The position numbers and the translations under genes are program-made. The notes below the pieces were generated by a model, which ran no database searches, had not been told where the DNA came from, and saw nothing but the letters and a program-made list of their open reading frames with translations. A DNA stretch of 64,000 nt, taken from assembly GCF_036173105.1 (NCBI RefSeq), contig NZ_CP108053.1, positions 1,984,001-2,048,000 of the forward strand, in the 5' to 3' direction. Position 1 is the stretch's first letter, and each line of letters begins with the position of its first letter. Source of the DNA: Streptomyces sp. NBC_00287 (GTDB lineage Bacteria > Actinomycetota > Actinomycetes > Streptomycetales > Streptomycetaceae). This document shows, piece by piece, positions 16,364-25,266 of the stretch.

Positions 16364-16953
16364 GGACGCAACGCCCTCAGGAGGAGGTCGGCCAGCTGGT
16401 CGGCGACCTCCTGGGGGCTCATCGGCCCGTCGGGCCGGTACCAGGTCGACAGGTGGTGGACGGAACCGAAGTGGTAGTCCACCACCAGGTCGGCCGGGGT
16501 CGCCTTGGAGAAGACCCCCGCCTCCTGGCCTTCCTCGATGAGCGCACGGAAGCGCTCGTGGTAGCGCCGGCGCTCGGCGCGCACCTGCTTGTTCTTCTCG
16601 GGGCTCAGATGGTGCATCGAGCGGAAGAAGATCGACGCGTCGTCGAGGTTCTCGATGGTGGTGACGACGACATCGGCCGCTGCGGCGCGCAGCCGCTTCT
16701 CCACCGGCTCGTCGGCGCCCGCGAAGGCGTCCAGGCGCTCCTGCTGGACGCGCAGCACGCGCGCGTACACCTCGTGCAGCAGGTCGTCCTTGGAGCCGAA
16801 GTAGTGGTACAGCGCCCCCTTGGTGACGCCGGCCGCCTCCACGATCTCCTGTACCGAGGTCCGGTCGTAGCCCTGCTCGGCGAAGAGCCGGGTGGCGGCG
16901 GCCAGCAGCCGCTGCGGGACGGGGGTGCCGTCTCCGTCCGTCGTCCTGGGCAC
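16360..16953 (-). CDS. TetR-family regulator of the acyl-CoA locus
   Basis: The 197-residue repressor has an N-terminal helix-turn-helix (TSVQEIVEAAGVTKGALYHYFGSKDDLL, given here as residues about 32-60) and an all-helical ligand domain. It is the last gene of the SDR-ligase-TetR cluster (26 bp after the ligase), and start GTG 16953 has an AGGTGG site. The shared operator motif upstream of this operon and of the opposing kinase/dehydrogenase pair suggests autoregulation and control by an acyl-CoA (inference). Confidence 0.9.
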   Translation of the reverse strand: MPRTTDGDGTPVPQRLLAAATRLFAEQGYDRTSVQEIVEAAGVTKGALYHYFGSKDDLLHEVYARVLRVQQERLDAFAGADEPVEKRLRAAAADVVVTTIENLDDASIFFRSMHHLSPEKNKQVRAERRRYHERFRALIEEGQEAGVFSKATPADLVVDYHFGSVHHLSTWYRPDGPMSPQEVADQLADLLLRALRP

Positions 16954-16979
16954 TGTGCCGCCACCTGCCTTTCGAGTTC

Positions 16980-18647
16980 TTAATTGCTGTCGTGCGCGCG
17001 GGAACGGAGTTCCCGCCGGAGGATCTTCCCACTCGCCGTCTTCGGCAAGTCGGGCAGTATCTCCACCTGGCGCGGGTATTTGTAAGCGGCCAGTCTCTCC
17101 TTGCAGTACACCGCGAGTTCATCCGGGTCGGTTTCGACGCCCGGACGCAGGCTGATGTACGCCTTCACGGTCTCCCCGCGGTACCCGTCGGGCACCCCGA
17201 CGACGGCCGCCTCACGCACCGCCGGATGGGTGTACAGCACGTCCTCGACCTCACGCGGCCACACCTTGAACCCGGACGCGTTGATCATGTCCTTCTTGCG
17301 GTCGACGACATACAGCCAGCCCTCGGGATCCATGAACCCGATGTCACCGGTACGCAGCTCACCGCCCGGGAAGGTCTGAGCGGTGGCGTCGGGCCGCCGC
17401 CAGTACCCGGGCACGACCTGCGGCCCGCTCACAACGATCTCGCCCTGCTCCCCGAAGGGCACCTCCGCGCCCTCCTCGTCGACGATCCGCACGACCGTGT
17501 CGGGACCGGGCACCCCCACGGCTAGCGTCCCGGAGGCCGCATCCACGGGCGCCTCCCGGCCCGGCGGTACGGCGGCGCAGGGCGCGGTGCACTCGGTGAG
17601 CCCGTAGCCGTTGCGGATGTACGGCCCGAAGCCGGCCCGGAACTTCTCCACCAGCGCGGGCGGCAGCGGGGCGCCGCCGGAGGAGATGATCCGGAAGGAG
17701 GCGAAGTGCTCGCGGGTCACGGACGAATGGGCGGCCAGCGCCATGAAGGCGGTCGACGGACCGACGGTGTAGTGCGGGTGGTGCTCGGCGAACGCGTCCA
17801 GCACGACACCGGCCTCGAAGCGGTACGCCAGCACCAGGGTGCCCGCACTGTTCAGACAGGCGCCGAACTGGCAGACCATGCCGGTGATGTGGAACAGCGG
17901 GGCCATGGCGAAGTACACCGGCGCCTCGGGCAGCGGCAGCCCGGTCCGCTGCCGCTCGGCGTTGTGCATGATGTTGCCGTGCGTGTTGGTGGCGCCCTTG
18001 GGGGTGCCGCTGGTGCCGGAGGTGTAGCTGATCAGCGCGACGTCGGAGGGCTGCGGGTCGCGTCCCTCGGGTGCCTGGTGACCGGCACGCGCCACAGCCG
18101 CCAGATCGTCGGCGTCGGCGGCCTGCGGCAGCCGCTCGAAGTTCAGCACACGCGCGTCGCCCCGAGTCTGGAAGTCCAACTCACAGCCCGTGAGCACGAT
18201 CCGCACCGGCGAGTCGGCGGCGGTCTCGCGCAGATACGACTCCCAGGCGCGATCCGAGCAGATCAGCGCCGTCACGTCCCCGTCCCGCAGGACGTGCGCC
18301 ATCTCCCCCGACTTGTACATCGGGTTGACCGGCACCACGGTCGCGCCCGCCTTCCAGGCGCCGAGCACGGCGACCACGAAGAGCGGGGAGTTCTGGAGCA
18401 GCACGGCCACCCGGTCACCGCGCTCAAGACCCCGCGCGGCCAGATGCCCGGCGACGGAGTCGCTCAGCTCGTCGACCTCGCGGTAGGAGAGACGGCCGTC
18501 GAAGTAGGCGAGGAAGGCACGGTCCGGGTGCTCGGCGGCGGCCCGGCGCAGGGCGTGCACCAGGGAGTCGGCGGGGTCGATCGGGGCGCGCTGGGCGTCG
18601 TCGAGGAGGGCGAGCCAGGGCTTGGCGGCATACCGGGAGTCGCTCAC
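16980..18647 (-). CDS. Acyl-CoA synthetase (AMP-forming, long-chain type)
   Basis: This 555-residue ANL-superfamily ligase activates a carboxylic acid through an acyl-adenylate to acyl-CoA. Motifs in order are the P-loop SYTSGTSGTPKGATNTHG, the A5 motif NGYGLTEC, the hinge region ELRTGDIGFMD, DRKKDMINASGFKVWPREVE, and the catalytic lysine in LPKTASGKILRREL near the C-terminus. GTG 18647 overlaps the SDR stop (GTGA). An alternative start at 18662 would lengthen it by five codons. Chain length is not predictable from sequence, and the neighbours suggest fatty acids or related acids. Confidence 0.94.
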   Translation of the reverse strand: MSDSRYAAKPWLALLDDAQRAPIDPADSLVHALRRAAAEHPDRAFLAYFDGRLSYREVDELSDSVAGHLAARGLERGDRVAVLLQNSPLFVVAVLGAWKAGATVVPVNPMYKSGEMAHVLRDGDVTALICSDRAWESYLRETAADSPVRIVLTGCELDFQTRGDARVLNFERLPQAADADDLAAVARAGHQAPEGRDPQPSDVALISYTSGTSGTPKGATNTHGNIMHNAERQRTGLPLPEAPVYFAMAPLFHITGMVCQFGACLNSAGTLVLAYRFEAGVVLDAFAEHHPHYTVGPSTAFMALAAHSSVTREHFASFRIISSGGAPLPPALVEKFRAGFGPYIRNGYGLTECTAPCAAVPPGREAPVDAASGTLAVGVPGPDTVVRIVDEEGAEVPFGEQGEIVVSGPQVVPGYWRRPDATAQTFPGGELRTGDIGFMDPEGWLYVVDRKKDMINASGFKVWPREVEDVLYTHPAVREAAVVGVPDGYRGETVKAYISLRPGVETDPDELAVYCKERLAAYKYPRQVEILPDLPKTASGKILRRELRSRAHDSN

Positions 18648-19408
18648 CGACCGGCCTCCCACTTCTGCTGGATGTGGTTCATGGTGCTCAGCCAGCGGTC
18701 CGGATCACCCGCCCGGGCCTGATAGAACCCGGCGACCTCGGGATGCGGAAGGATCAGGAACCGATCGTCTTCCATACCCTTGAACAGCGCGTCGGCCACG
18801 TCGTCCGGCTCGATGGCGGTCGGCTGAAGCACCAGGTCGCCCGCGGTCCCGGTGGCGGCGAGCATGTCGGTCCGCACCCCCTGCGGGCAGATGGCGTGCA
18901 CCTTGATCCCCCGGTGCCGATAGGTCAGCGACAGCCACTCGGCGAAGGCGTACGCCCCGTGTTTGGTGACGCTGTAGGGCGCGGCCCCGATCATGGTGAG
19001 CAGCCCGGCGGCGGACACGGTGGAAACGAACCGCCCCTGCCCACGCTCCAGCCACCCCGGGATCAACTCCTGCGCGGCCCGCACGTGGGCCATGACGTTC
19101 ACGTCCCAGGCGAGCGCCCAGACGTCCTCCCCCGCGGCCTCGGACCCACCGGAACCGACGCCGGCGTTGGCGCAGTAGACGTCGATGTCGCCACCGAGAG
19201 CGTCACGGGCGGCACCGACGACGGCAGAGGCGTCACCGGGCACGGCAATCCCCCCGATCTCACCGGCGACGGCTTCGGCCTTGGCAGCATCCAGATCGTT
19301 CACGACGACCCGGGCCCCGGCCCCGGCAAACCGCCGGGCGAGAGCGGCCCCGATCCCTCCACCGGCTCCGGTGACAACGACTCCGGCGTCCTCCAGGGCT
19401 TCCACCAT
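18644..19408 (-). CDS. Short-chain dehydrogenase/reductase
   Basis: This classical SDR of 254 residues has the cofactor motif TGAGGGIG (residues 13-20), the structural NAG motif (81-83), and the catalytic triad Ser132, Tyr145 and Lys149 (YSVTK). An acidic residue in NDLDAAKA after the second strand favours NAD. It is first in the SDR-ligase-TetR operon. A hydroxyacyl or alcohol substrate linked to beta-oxidation is likely from context but not shown. The promoter carries a CATACCGACTGGT operator 39 bp upstream. Confidence 0.94.
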   Translation of the reverse strand: MVEALEDAGVVVTGAGGGIGAALARRFAGAGARVVVNDLDAAKAEAVAGEIGGIAVPGDASAVVGAARDALGGDIDVYCANAGVGSGGSEAAGEDVWALAWDVNVMAHVRAAQELIPGWLERGQGRFVSTVSAAGLLTMIGAAPYSVTKHGAYAFAEWLSLTYRHRGIKVHAICPQGVRTDMLAATGTAGDLVLQPTAIEPDDVADALFKGMEDDRFLILPHPEVAGFYQARAGDPDRWLSTMNHIQQKWEAGR

Positions 19409-19446
19409 CGTTCTCCTTCGACATGCGGCTCGATCGACACGGACAG

Positions 19447-19464
19447 ACTAACCAGTCGGTATGT
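19447..19464. promoter_or_regulatory. TetR-type operator upstream of SDR-ligase-TetR operon
   Basis: On the minus strand this reads ACATACCGACTGGTTAGT, matching the left 14 bases of the site at 14058 with one change. The right half has diverged towards TTAGT. It starts 39 bp upstream of the SDR start codon, a distance at which a bound repressor would cover the promoter. Confidence 0.55.
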
Positions 19465-19490
19465 AACAAAGGAAGGGCGCGGGAGACATG

Positions 19491-19530
19491 CCCAGGGGCG
19501 CGGGGAACTGCGCGACAAGCCACAGACGAC
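19491..19530 (+). repeat. Dispersed intergenic repeat, short variant
   Basis: The stretch around AGGGGCGCGGGGAACTGCGC followed by GACAAGCCACAG shares the AGGGGCGCGGGG and GCGACNAGCCAC blocks with the other copies at 25902, 31917, 32758 and 39317. It lies just upstream of the NamZ-like gene. No coding potential is visible. Confidence 0.5.
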
Positions 19531-19573
19531 CGACAGCTTACGAACAACCGCACCACCCCTTACCGTGCCCTCC

Positions 19574-20800
19574 ATGCGCTTTACGAGACGAACTCTCCTA
19601 GTCGCAACCCCAGCCCTCGCGGCCACCACAACCCCCGCAGCCGCCGCAGGCCGACGGCTGCAAACGGGCTTCGAACGCCTGGTCTCCGACGAATACTCTC
19701 CCCTCAACGGCCAGCGCGTCGGCATCGTCACCAACCCCACCGGCATCACTCGAGAAGCCCGCCACATCGTCGACGTCATGCACGAAGACGACAGGGTGGA
19801 TCTCAGGGCCGTCTTCGGGCCAGAACACGGCTTCCGAGGCACCGCCCAGGCAGGCGGCTCCGAGGGCCGCTACGACGACCCCGCCACCGGCCTCCCCGTG
19901 TACGACACGTACCTCAAGAGCGGCCGGCCCCTCGCCGACATCTTCACCACGTCCGGCGTCGACACGATCGTCTTCGACATCCAGGACGTAGGCGCCCGCT
20001 TCTACACCTACATCTGGACGCTCTACGACTGCATGGAGGCAGCCCAGCTCGCAGGCAAGCGCTTCGTCGTGCTGGACCGCCCCAACCCGGTGACCGGCCG
20101 CGCAGCGAACGGCCCCATCCTGCACAAGGAGTTCGCCACCTTCGTAGGCAGGCAACCCATCTCGCAGGCGCACGGAATGACGGTCGCCGAGCTGGCCCTG
20201 CTGTTCAACGGGGAGTTCCTGACAACCCCCGTCCCCCTGGAAACCGTCACGATGACGGGCTGGCGGCGCTCTGAGTTCTACGACGCCTCGCATCTGCCCT
20301 GGGTCCCGCCGAGCCCGAACATGCCGACTCCGGACACGGCCCTGGTGTACTCGGGGACCTGTCTCTTCGAGGGCACGAACCTCTCCGAGGGCCGAGGCAC
20401 CACCCGCCCCTTCGAACTCCTCGGCGCGGAGGGCATCGACGGCCGCTGGGCCGCCGAGGTCAATCGACTCGGCCTGCCGGGCGTGCACTTCAGGGAGGCG
20501 TACTTCACGCCCACCTTCTCCAAGTTCCAGGGCAAGACCGTCGGCGGCGTCCAGATCCACGTCCACGACCGGGCCGCCTACGACCCCGTCCGCACCGGAA
20601 TCGCCCTCCTCGTCACCGCCAAGAAGACGTTCCCCGGCTTCACTTGGCGCTCCGACAACTGGATCGACAAGCTCACCGGCTCCACTCAGGTCCGCACGGC
20701 AATCGACGCGGGCGCGAGCACGGACGAGGTGGTGGACGGCTGGCAGGAGGAACTGGCCGCGTTCCGGAGGATTCGAAAGGAATACCTCCTCTACAGATGA
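19574..20800 (+). CDS. namZ: NamZ-like exo-beta-N-acetylmuramidase (DUF1343)
   Basis: This is a 408-residue exported protein. The signal has a twin-arginine-like start (MRFTRRTLLVATPALA) and an AAAAG cleavage region. The DUF1343 domain follows with GIVTNPTGITREARHIVDV, FGPEHGFRGTAQAGG, VFDIQDVGARFYTYIWTL and LDRPNPVTGR. Characterised NamZ proteins release terminal N-acetylmuramic acid from peptidoglycan fragments, so a role in wall recycling or turnover is likely. The start ATG 19574 was chosen because residues before it do not match. A possible GTG at 19565 lies just upstream. Confidence 0.88.
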   Translation: MRFTRRTLLVATPALAATTTPAAAAGRRLQTGFERLVSDEYSPLNGQRVGIVTNPTGITREARHIVDVMHEDDRVDLRAVFGPEHGFRGTAQAGGSEGRYDDPATGLPVYDTYLKSGRPLADIFTTSGVDTIVFDIQDVGARFYTYIWTLYDCMEAAQLAGKRFVVLDRPNPVTGRAANGPILHKEFATFVGRQPISQAHGMTVAELALLFNGEFLTTPVPLETVTMTGWRRSEFYDASHLPWVPPSPNMPTPDTALVYSGTCLFEGTNLSEGRGTTRPFELLGAEGIDGRWAAEVNRLGLPGVHFREAYFTPTFSKFQGKTVGGVQIHVHDRAAYDPVRTGIALLVTAKKTFPGFTWRSDNWIDKLTGSTQVRTAIDAGASTDEVVDGWQEELAAFRRIRKEYLLYR

Positions 20801-20881
20801 CCCGCGCCGTATGGCCAACTCTGCCCCGTGGCGGGACGATACGCCCACATCGCACCGCTACGGGGGACGGAGGGGCCCGTC

Positions 20882-22207
20882 ATGGCACGACCGGCAATGA
20901 GCGTGTCTCCTTATTGGGAGCTCACCTTCGACGCGGACGGAGATCCCGACGCCCGGGCCCGGGACCGGCTGCTCGCCGGGGTGGCCCAGCACGGCGTGCA
21001 TGATCTGCTCGTCTTCGCGCACGGCTGGAACAACGACCGATCCGGGGCGACACGGCTCTACGACAGCTTCTTCGCGCCGATCCCGGAGCTGGCGCCGAAG
21101 GCGAAGGTCGGGTACGTGGGCGTCGTATGGCCGTCGATGCGGTTCTCGGACGAGCCGATCCCCGACTTCCCGCGCGCCGTGGCGGCCGAGCTGCCGCCGC
21201 GGCCGGTGCTCGACAAGGACACCCGGCACGCACTGCTGGAGACGTTCCCCGGGCGGGCGACCGTGATCGACCAGCTCGCCCGGCTGCTGGAGCAGCAGTC
21301 GCGCGAGGAGGCCGAGCTGGAGGAGTTCGGGCGTCTTGTGCGGCTGTTGGTGGATCTGGTGCCGCCGGGCCCGCAGGCGCTGTTCGCGGCGGACACGCTC
21401 GCGGAGGGCGTGCCGCAGGACGAGCCGGCGATGTTCCACGGGACCGCGGCCGAGAGATGCGAGGAGTTCGCTCGGGCGCTCGCACAGCTGGAGTCGCCTG
21501 ATGAGACGGCTCCGGACGCCTCCTTCGCGCTGCCGAACCCCTGGGAGGGGGCGCACGAACTGCTGCGGCAGGCGACGTACTACGCGATGAAGCGGCGTGC
21601 GGGCACGGTGGGTGAGCGGGGACTCGGGCGGGTGATCGGGCAGCTCGCGGCGCGGTCGCCCGGGGTGCGGGTGCATCTGGTCGGGCACAGTTTCGGCGGG
21701 CGGCTGGTGTCGTTCGCGCTGCGCGGGCTGCCCAAGGGGGTGCGTACGGTGAAGTCCGTGACGCTGCTCCAAGGGGCCTTCTCGCACTACGCGTTCTCGG
21801 CCCGGCTGCCGCACGACCCGCGCGCGGGAGGGGTGCTCCAGGGGCAGCACAACCGTATCGACGGACCGTTGGTGTGCTGTTTCTCGCGGCACGACGACGC
21901 CCTGGGCACGATGTACCCGCTGGCTTCCCGAATGGCGGGCCACGACCGGGAGTTCCACGGTTTCGACATCGGGCGGGCGCTGGGCGCCAAGTGGGGAGCG
22001 ATGGGCTTCGACGGGGTGCAGTCGGTGCCCGGCACCAAGAATCTCAAGCTCGCCGACGCGCTGCGCGGGCCGTTGCCCGCGGCGGGGTGTGTGAACGTCG
22101 ACGCGGCGGCGGTGGTCCGGCGCGGTGGTCCGCCGGTCGGGGCGCACAGCGACATCGTGCACCGGGAGCTGGCCCGGCTGGTGCTGGCGGCGGGCCGCGT
22201 GCGCTGA
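20882..22207 (+). CDS. Alpha/beta-hydrolase fold protein, large
   Basis: The 441-residue cytosolic protein has an N-terminal HDLLVFAHGWNND strand (oxyanion region) and the nucleophile elbow VHLVGHSFGGRLVSFAL, typical of alpha/beta hydrolases acting as esterases or lipases. An acidic residue in CCFSRHDDAL and the C-terminal histidine (HSDIVHRE) complete a plausible triad. A long helical insertion separates the first strand from the elbow. It starts at ATG 20882 after GGAGGGG; GTG 20828 is a weaker option. Relatives in Streptomyces are annotated only as hypothetical or serine peptidase-like, and the substrate is unknown. Confidence 0.8.
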   Translation: MARPAMSVSPYWELTFDADGDPDARARDRLLAGVAQHGVHDLLVFAHGWNNDRSGATRLYDSFFAPIPELAPKAKVGYVGVVWPSMRFSDEPIPDFPRAVAAELPPRPVLDKDTRHALLETFPGRATVIDQLARLLEQQSREEAELEEFGRLVRLLVDLVPPGPQALFAADTLAEGVPQDEPAMFHGTAAERCEEFARALAQLESPDETAPDASFALPNPWEGAHELLRQATYYAMKRRAGTVGERGLGRVIGQLAARSPGVRVHLVGHSFGGRLVSFALRGLPKGVRTVKSVTLLQGAFSHYAFSARLPHDPRAGGVLQGQHNRIDGPLVCCFSRHDDALGTMYPLASRMAGHDREFHGFDIGRALGAKWGAMGFDGVQSVPGTKNLKLADALRGPLPAAGCVNVDAAAVVRRGGPPVGAHSDIVHRELARLVLAAGRVR

Positions 22208-22226
22208 CCCGCCGCCTGCTCCCGTG

Positions 22227-25022
22227 TCACCGGTGCGAGGTGAACTCCACGACCTGCTGGTAGGTCGGACGGTTCTGCCAGCTGATCCTGGCGTGGTTGA
22301 TGCCGCCGAGCGGGCGCTGCACGATCGAGTCGGCACACCACTGGTCGCCCGCCGAGCAGCCGTCGTCGCCGGGATAGACCTGGGCGGCGGTCTTACCGGC
22401 CGCCGTCTTCAGGGTGCCGATGAGGCTGTCCCGGCAGGCGGTCAGGCTGCCGCCGCCGCAGTACTCACGGGCCAGCGGCCCCTCGACCGACTCACCGAGC
22501 ACCGACCGCAGATCCTTGTCGACATAGCTCCACCAGCCGTACTGGAAGGAGCTGCCGGCATGGGCGCCGGTCGGGCCGTGGGCGGCCGAAGGGGCTTCGT
22601 CGACCGGCAGGTTGGCGGTGAAGGCGGTGAACAGCTCGCTGCCGAGGCCCGGTTCGAACTCGGCCTTCACCAGCAGCGGCCACCAGGCGTCCAGGACGCG
22701 GATCGCGTCGGCATGGGCGTACGTCTTCGAGCCCGCCGAGGTCTCCGTGCGCCGGGCGCCCGCCGTGACCCACGCGGACAGCTTGTCGACGGCCGCCTTC
22801 GCCGCCGTATCGGTCACCGGGGAGCTGTTCACGACCTTCAGCAGGTCCGGCAGAACGTCCTCGGCGCGCAGATCGGCGAGCCCTGCCTCGGCCATCGCCT
22901 TCACCAGCGCGGCTCGGGTGACCCCGCCCTGGGCGATCAGCTTCTTCACCCGGTCGTCGAGGAGGTTGCCGCGGTGGACCGAGCCGTCGCCCCAGGGGGC
23001 GGTGGTGTAGTCGGCGGCCTGCTTGTTGTTCCAGGAGATGTAGTAGTCCTGGTCGATGGAGTTGGGGTGGGCGGAGGGCGGGGTGTAGTCGGCGGTGTTG
23101 GTCGTCGGGTTCCAGTTGCGCCACTCGTACGACGGCTGCGCCCACACCGGGAACTCGGCGTCGACGCCGGTCGCCCGTACCGGGTTGTCGCCGCTGTTGT
23201 AGTAGGCGGTGTGCTCGGAGTCGGCGTAGAACCAGTTGAAGGTGAAGTTGATGTGCTGCACCGCCGTCTGGAAGGTCTCGGGGCTCTTGAGGTAGTCGGG
23301 GTCGTTCAGCATCTGGAAGCCGATGATCGAGTCGGCCTCGTGGAAGAAGGACGAGCGCAGGGTGGTGTAGGCGACGCGCTTGCCGTCGACGGTCGCGCGG
23401 TGCGAGACGGGTCCGTATTTCGTGCGCCAGACCCTGAGGGTGTACGAGCCCGCGGGGGTGTCGTCGGCGGTGGTCGGCTTCCAGGCGTTCTTCCGCTCGA
23501 TCTTCTCCATCGCGGTGCAGGTGCCGCGGTAGAGGTAGTGGTAGTCGTCCTGGCACAGTTCGACGGCGTAGGTGTCGATGATGTCCTGGCCGGAAGTGGT
23601 CGCGCTCCATGAGTAGTCCTGGCCGCGGCCGAGTTCGACGTACATGCTCAGACCCGCGAAGGAGGCGCCGCGGGCGCTGATGCCCGGGCCCTGGATCTCC
23701 TGGAGGAGCAGGAGCTGGGGTGCGAAGTAGCCGGTCTGGGGGCCGAAGACGGCGACGGGGTGGCCGCTTGCGGTGTGCTCGCCGCTCACGACGAGGGCGT
23801 TGGACATACCGCGGCGGGCCGAGCTCATGGCCGTCTTCGTCGCCGTGGCCGAGGTGTCGGCGGCGGTGGCGGTGGCCGCGCTGCCCGTACGGTCGTACAC
23901 CAGGGGCTCCGCGGTCACCGAACCGGCGGCCGGTAGCGCCGTGCCCTGCGGGTTCGCGGGCTTCTCGGCGTACGGGAAGCTCTTGTCGTGGACGGTGACG
24001 ACCGCCTCGGGGTCGTTGCGCTCGCGGAAGGACTCCCAGACCTCGGTGCCCTCGGCGACGCCGTATCTCTCCTGGGCGGCCAGCAGGGACATCGCGTTGT
24101 TCACCTCGCCGCCGCCTCCGGAGCCGAACAGCGCGCCGATGACGGAGGCGAGGGCGACCAGGTCGGTGGCCTTGAAGTGCTCGATCGTGCCGGCGTTGGT
24201 GACGGAGTCCTTGTGGCCGGTCAGGACGTACTCGCCGGGGAAGTAGCGGCCGCTGTCGGAGGCGTCGATGTAGGCGTTGATGCCGGCGACATAGGCGTTG
24301 ACGTCGGCGAGGGCCTGCTGTCCGCGTGCGCCGTTGTCGGCGACGGCGTTGTCGATCTGGGCCTGGAGGTCGGCCTCGGTGTAGGGCGCGTGGCGCCAGA
24401 ACTCCTGCTCAAGGCCCTGGTTGGCGGGGTCGCCACCGGCGAAGGAGGTCAGCTGTCCTCGTCCGACGTGCCGGAAGACGTCCATGAGCCACAGCCGGTC
24501 CTCGGCCGCCGCATAGCCGGCGCCGAACTCCGTGCCGTATCTGGTGGTACCGGTGATGTGCGGCACACCGGTCTTCTTGTCGCGGACGATCGTCACATCA
24601 CTGCGACCGGCCGGCCTGACGGTGGAGGCGACTTGATCGGCGGGGACCCCGAAGGAGGCGTCATTGAAGAAGTTGGTGATCGTGGAGTTGGTGAGGCCGG
24701 GGTAGCCGGTGGCGAGGTTGTTGTAGGGACCGAGCTGGTCGGAGGCGTGCGCGGGCATGGTGCCGAAGGCCTGGTTGAGCAGAATCTGGGCCAGGGTGGC
24801 ATTGCCGTTCTCGCCGGGCGGCAGGATGTCGGAGCACTGGTTGCCGCAGTGGTCGGTCACCGCCGTTGCCCCCGCGTCCGCGTCCTCAGCGGCGACCGCC
24901 TGGGAAAGCGGGGACAAAAGACCGGCAATGAGCACGCATACGGATGCCGTCTTCAGGAACCCGGGGAATCTGCCGGGAGTTCTCTGTCTGTCGAGCGCGG
25001 TGCGGGGGATGCGCCGTGGCAT
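22227..25022 (-). CDS. Penicillin acylase family protein (Ntn hydrolase), secreted
   Basis: The 931-residue precursor has a signal peptide (VCVLIAGLLSPLSQAVA) and a secreted Ntn-hydrolase architecture: an alpha chain, a spacer and a beta chain. Autocleavage is expected before Ser407 in RRGMSNALVVSG, the N-terminal nucleophile. Other family motifs are FGAGYAAAEDRLWLMD and FRHVGRG in the alpha chain, and VFGPQTGYFAPQLL, SWSATTSGQD and ISWNNKQA in the beta chain. The family hydrolyses amides such as penicillins, acyl-homoserine lactones or lipopeptide side chains. The actual substrate is unknown. ATG 25022 is followed by a basic N-region and preceded by GGAGCTGCC. Confidence 0.92.
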   Translation of the reverse strand: MPRRIPRTALDRQRTPGRFPGFLKTASVCVLIAGLLSPLSQAVAAEDADAGATAVTDHCGNQCSDILPPGENGNATLAQILLNQAFGTMPAHASDQLGPYNNLATGYPGLTNSTITNFFNDASFGVPADQVASTVRPAGRSDVTIVRDKKTGVPHITGTTRYGTEFGAGYAAAEDRLWLMDVFRHVGRGQLTSFAGGDPANQGLEQEFWRHAPYTEADLQAQIDNAVADNGARGQQALADVNAYVAGINAYIDASDSGRYFPGEYVLTGHKDSVTNAGTIEHFKATDLVALASVIGALFGSGGGGEVNNAMSLLAAQERYGVAEGTEVWESFRERNDPEAVVTVHDKSFPYAEKPANPQGTALPAAGSVTAEPLVYDRTGSAATATAADTSATATKTAMSSARRGMSNALVVSGEHTASGHPVAVFGPQTGYFAPQLLLLQEIQGPGISARGASFAGLSMYVELGRGQDYSWSATTSGQDIIDTYAVELCQDDYHYLYRGTCTAMEKIERKNAWKPTTADDTPAGSYTLRVWRTKYGPVSHRATVDGKRVAYTTLRSSFFHEADSIIGFQMLNDPDYLKSPETFQTAVQHINFTFNWFYADSEHTAYYNSGDNPVRATGVDAEFPVWAQPSYEWRNWNPTTNTADYTPPSAHPNSIDQDYYISWNNKQAADYTTAPWGDGSVHRGNLLDDRVKKLIAQGGVTRAALVKAMAEAGLADLRAEDVLPDLLKVVNSSPVTDTAAKAAVDKLSAWVTAGARRTETSAGSKTYAHADAIRVLDAWWPLLVKAEFEPGLGSELFTAFTANLPVDEAPSAAHGPTGAHAGSSFQYGWWSYVDKDLRSVLGESVEGPLAREYCGGGSLTACRDSLIGTLKTAAGKTAAQVYPGDDGCSAGDQWCADSIVQRPLGGINHARISWQNRPTYQQVVEFTSHR

Positions 25023-25191
25023 GGCAGCTCCTACCGACGGGGGTGGGCCGGACGTTACCGCCGGTATCCCCGGGATTGAAGGTGAACATGCGTCACTTTC
25101 CGGTGCGTTGGGGGACGCGCGCGGCCCGGCTGATGGGGGCCATCGGAAATCGGATGGAGCCGAATCGCGTGTCGATACGTCTATTCGTCAA

Positions 25192-25214
25192 CGTCGTACG
25201 AAGTCCGTACGACG
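25192..25214. promoter_or_regulatory. 8-bp inverted repeat upstream of the zinc-ribbon gene
   Basis: CGTCGTAC (25192-25199) and GTACGACG (25207-25214) are perfectly complementary arms around a 7-bp spacer, 53 bp before the zinc-ribbon protein start. The size fits a dimeric repressor site. No regulator gene is adjacent, so the binder is unknown. Confidence 0.45.
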
Positions 25215-25266
25215 CGACGCCGAAGTGACCGAAGTACAGGTGCAGGTGTGACGGAGGTGCAGGGCG

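Noticed and set aside
14117..19408. The fatty-acid enzymes, ligase and SDR as the start of a polyketide or other natural-product cluster
   Set aside because: No carrier protein, ketosynthase, adenylation or tailoring genes are present; the genes fit a catabolic operon with its own TetR.
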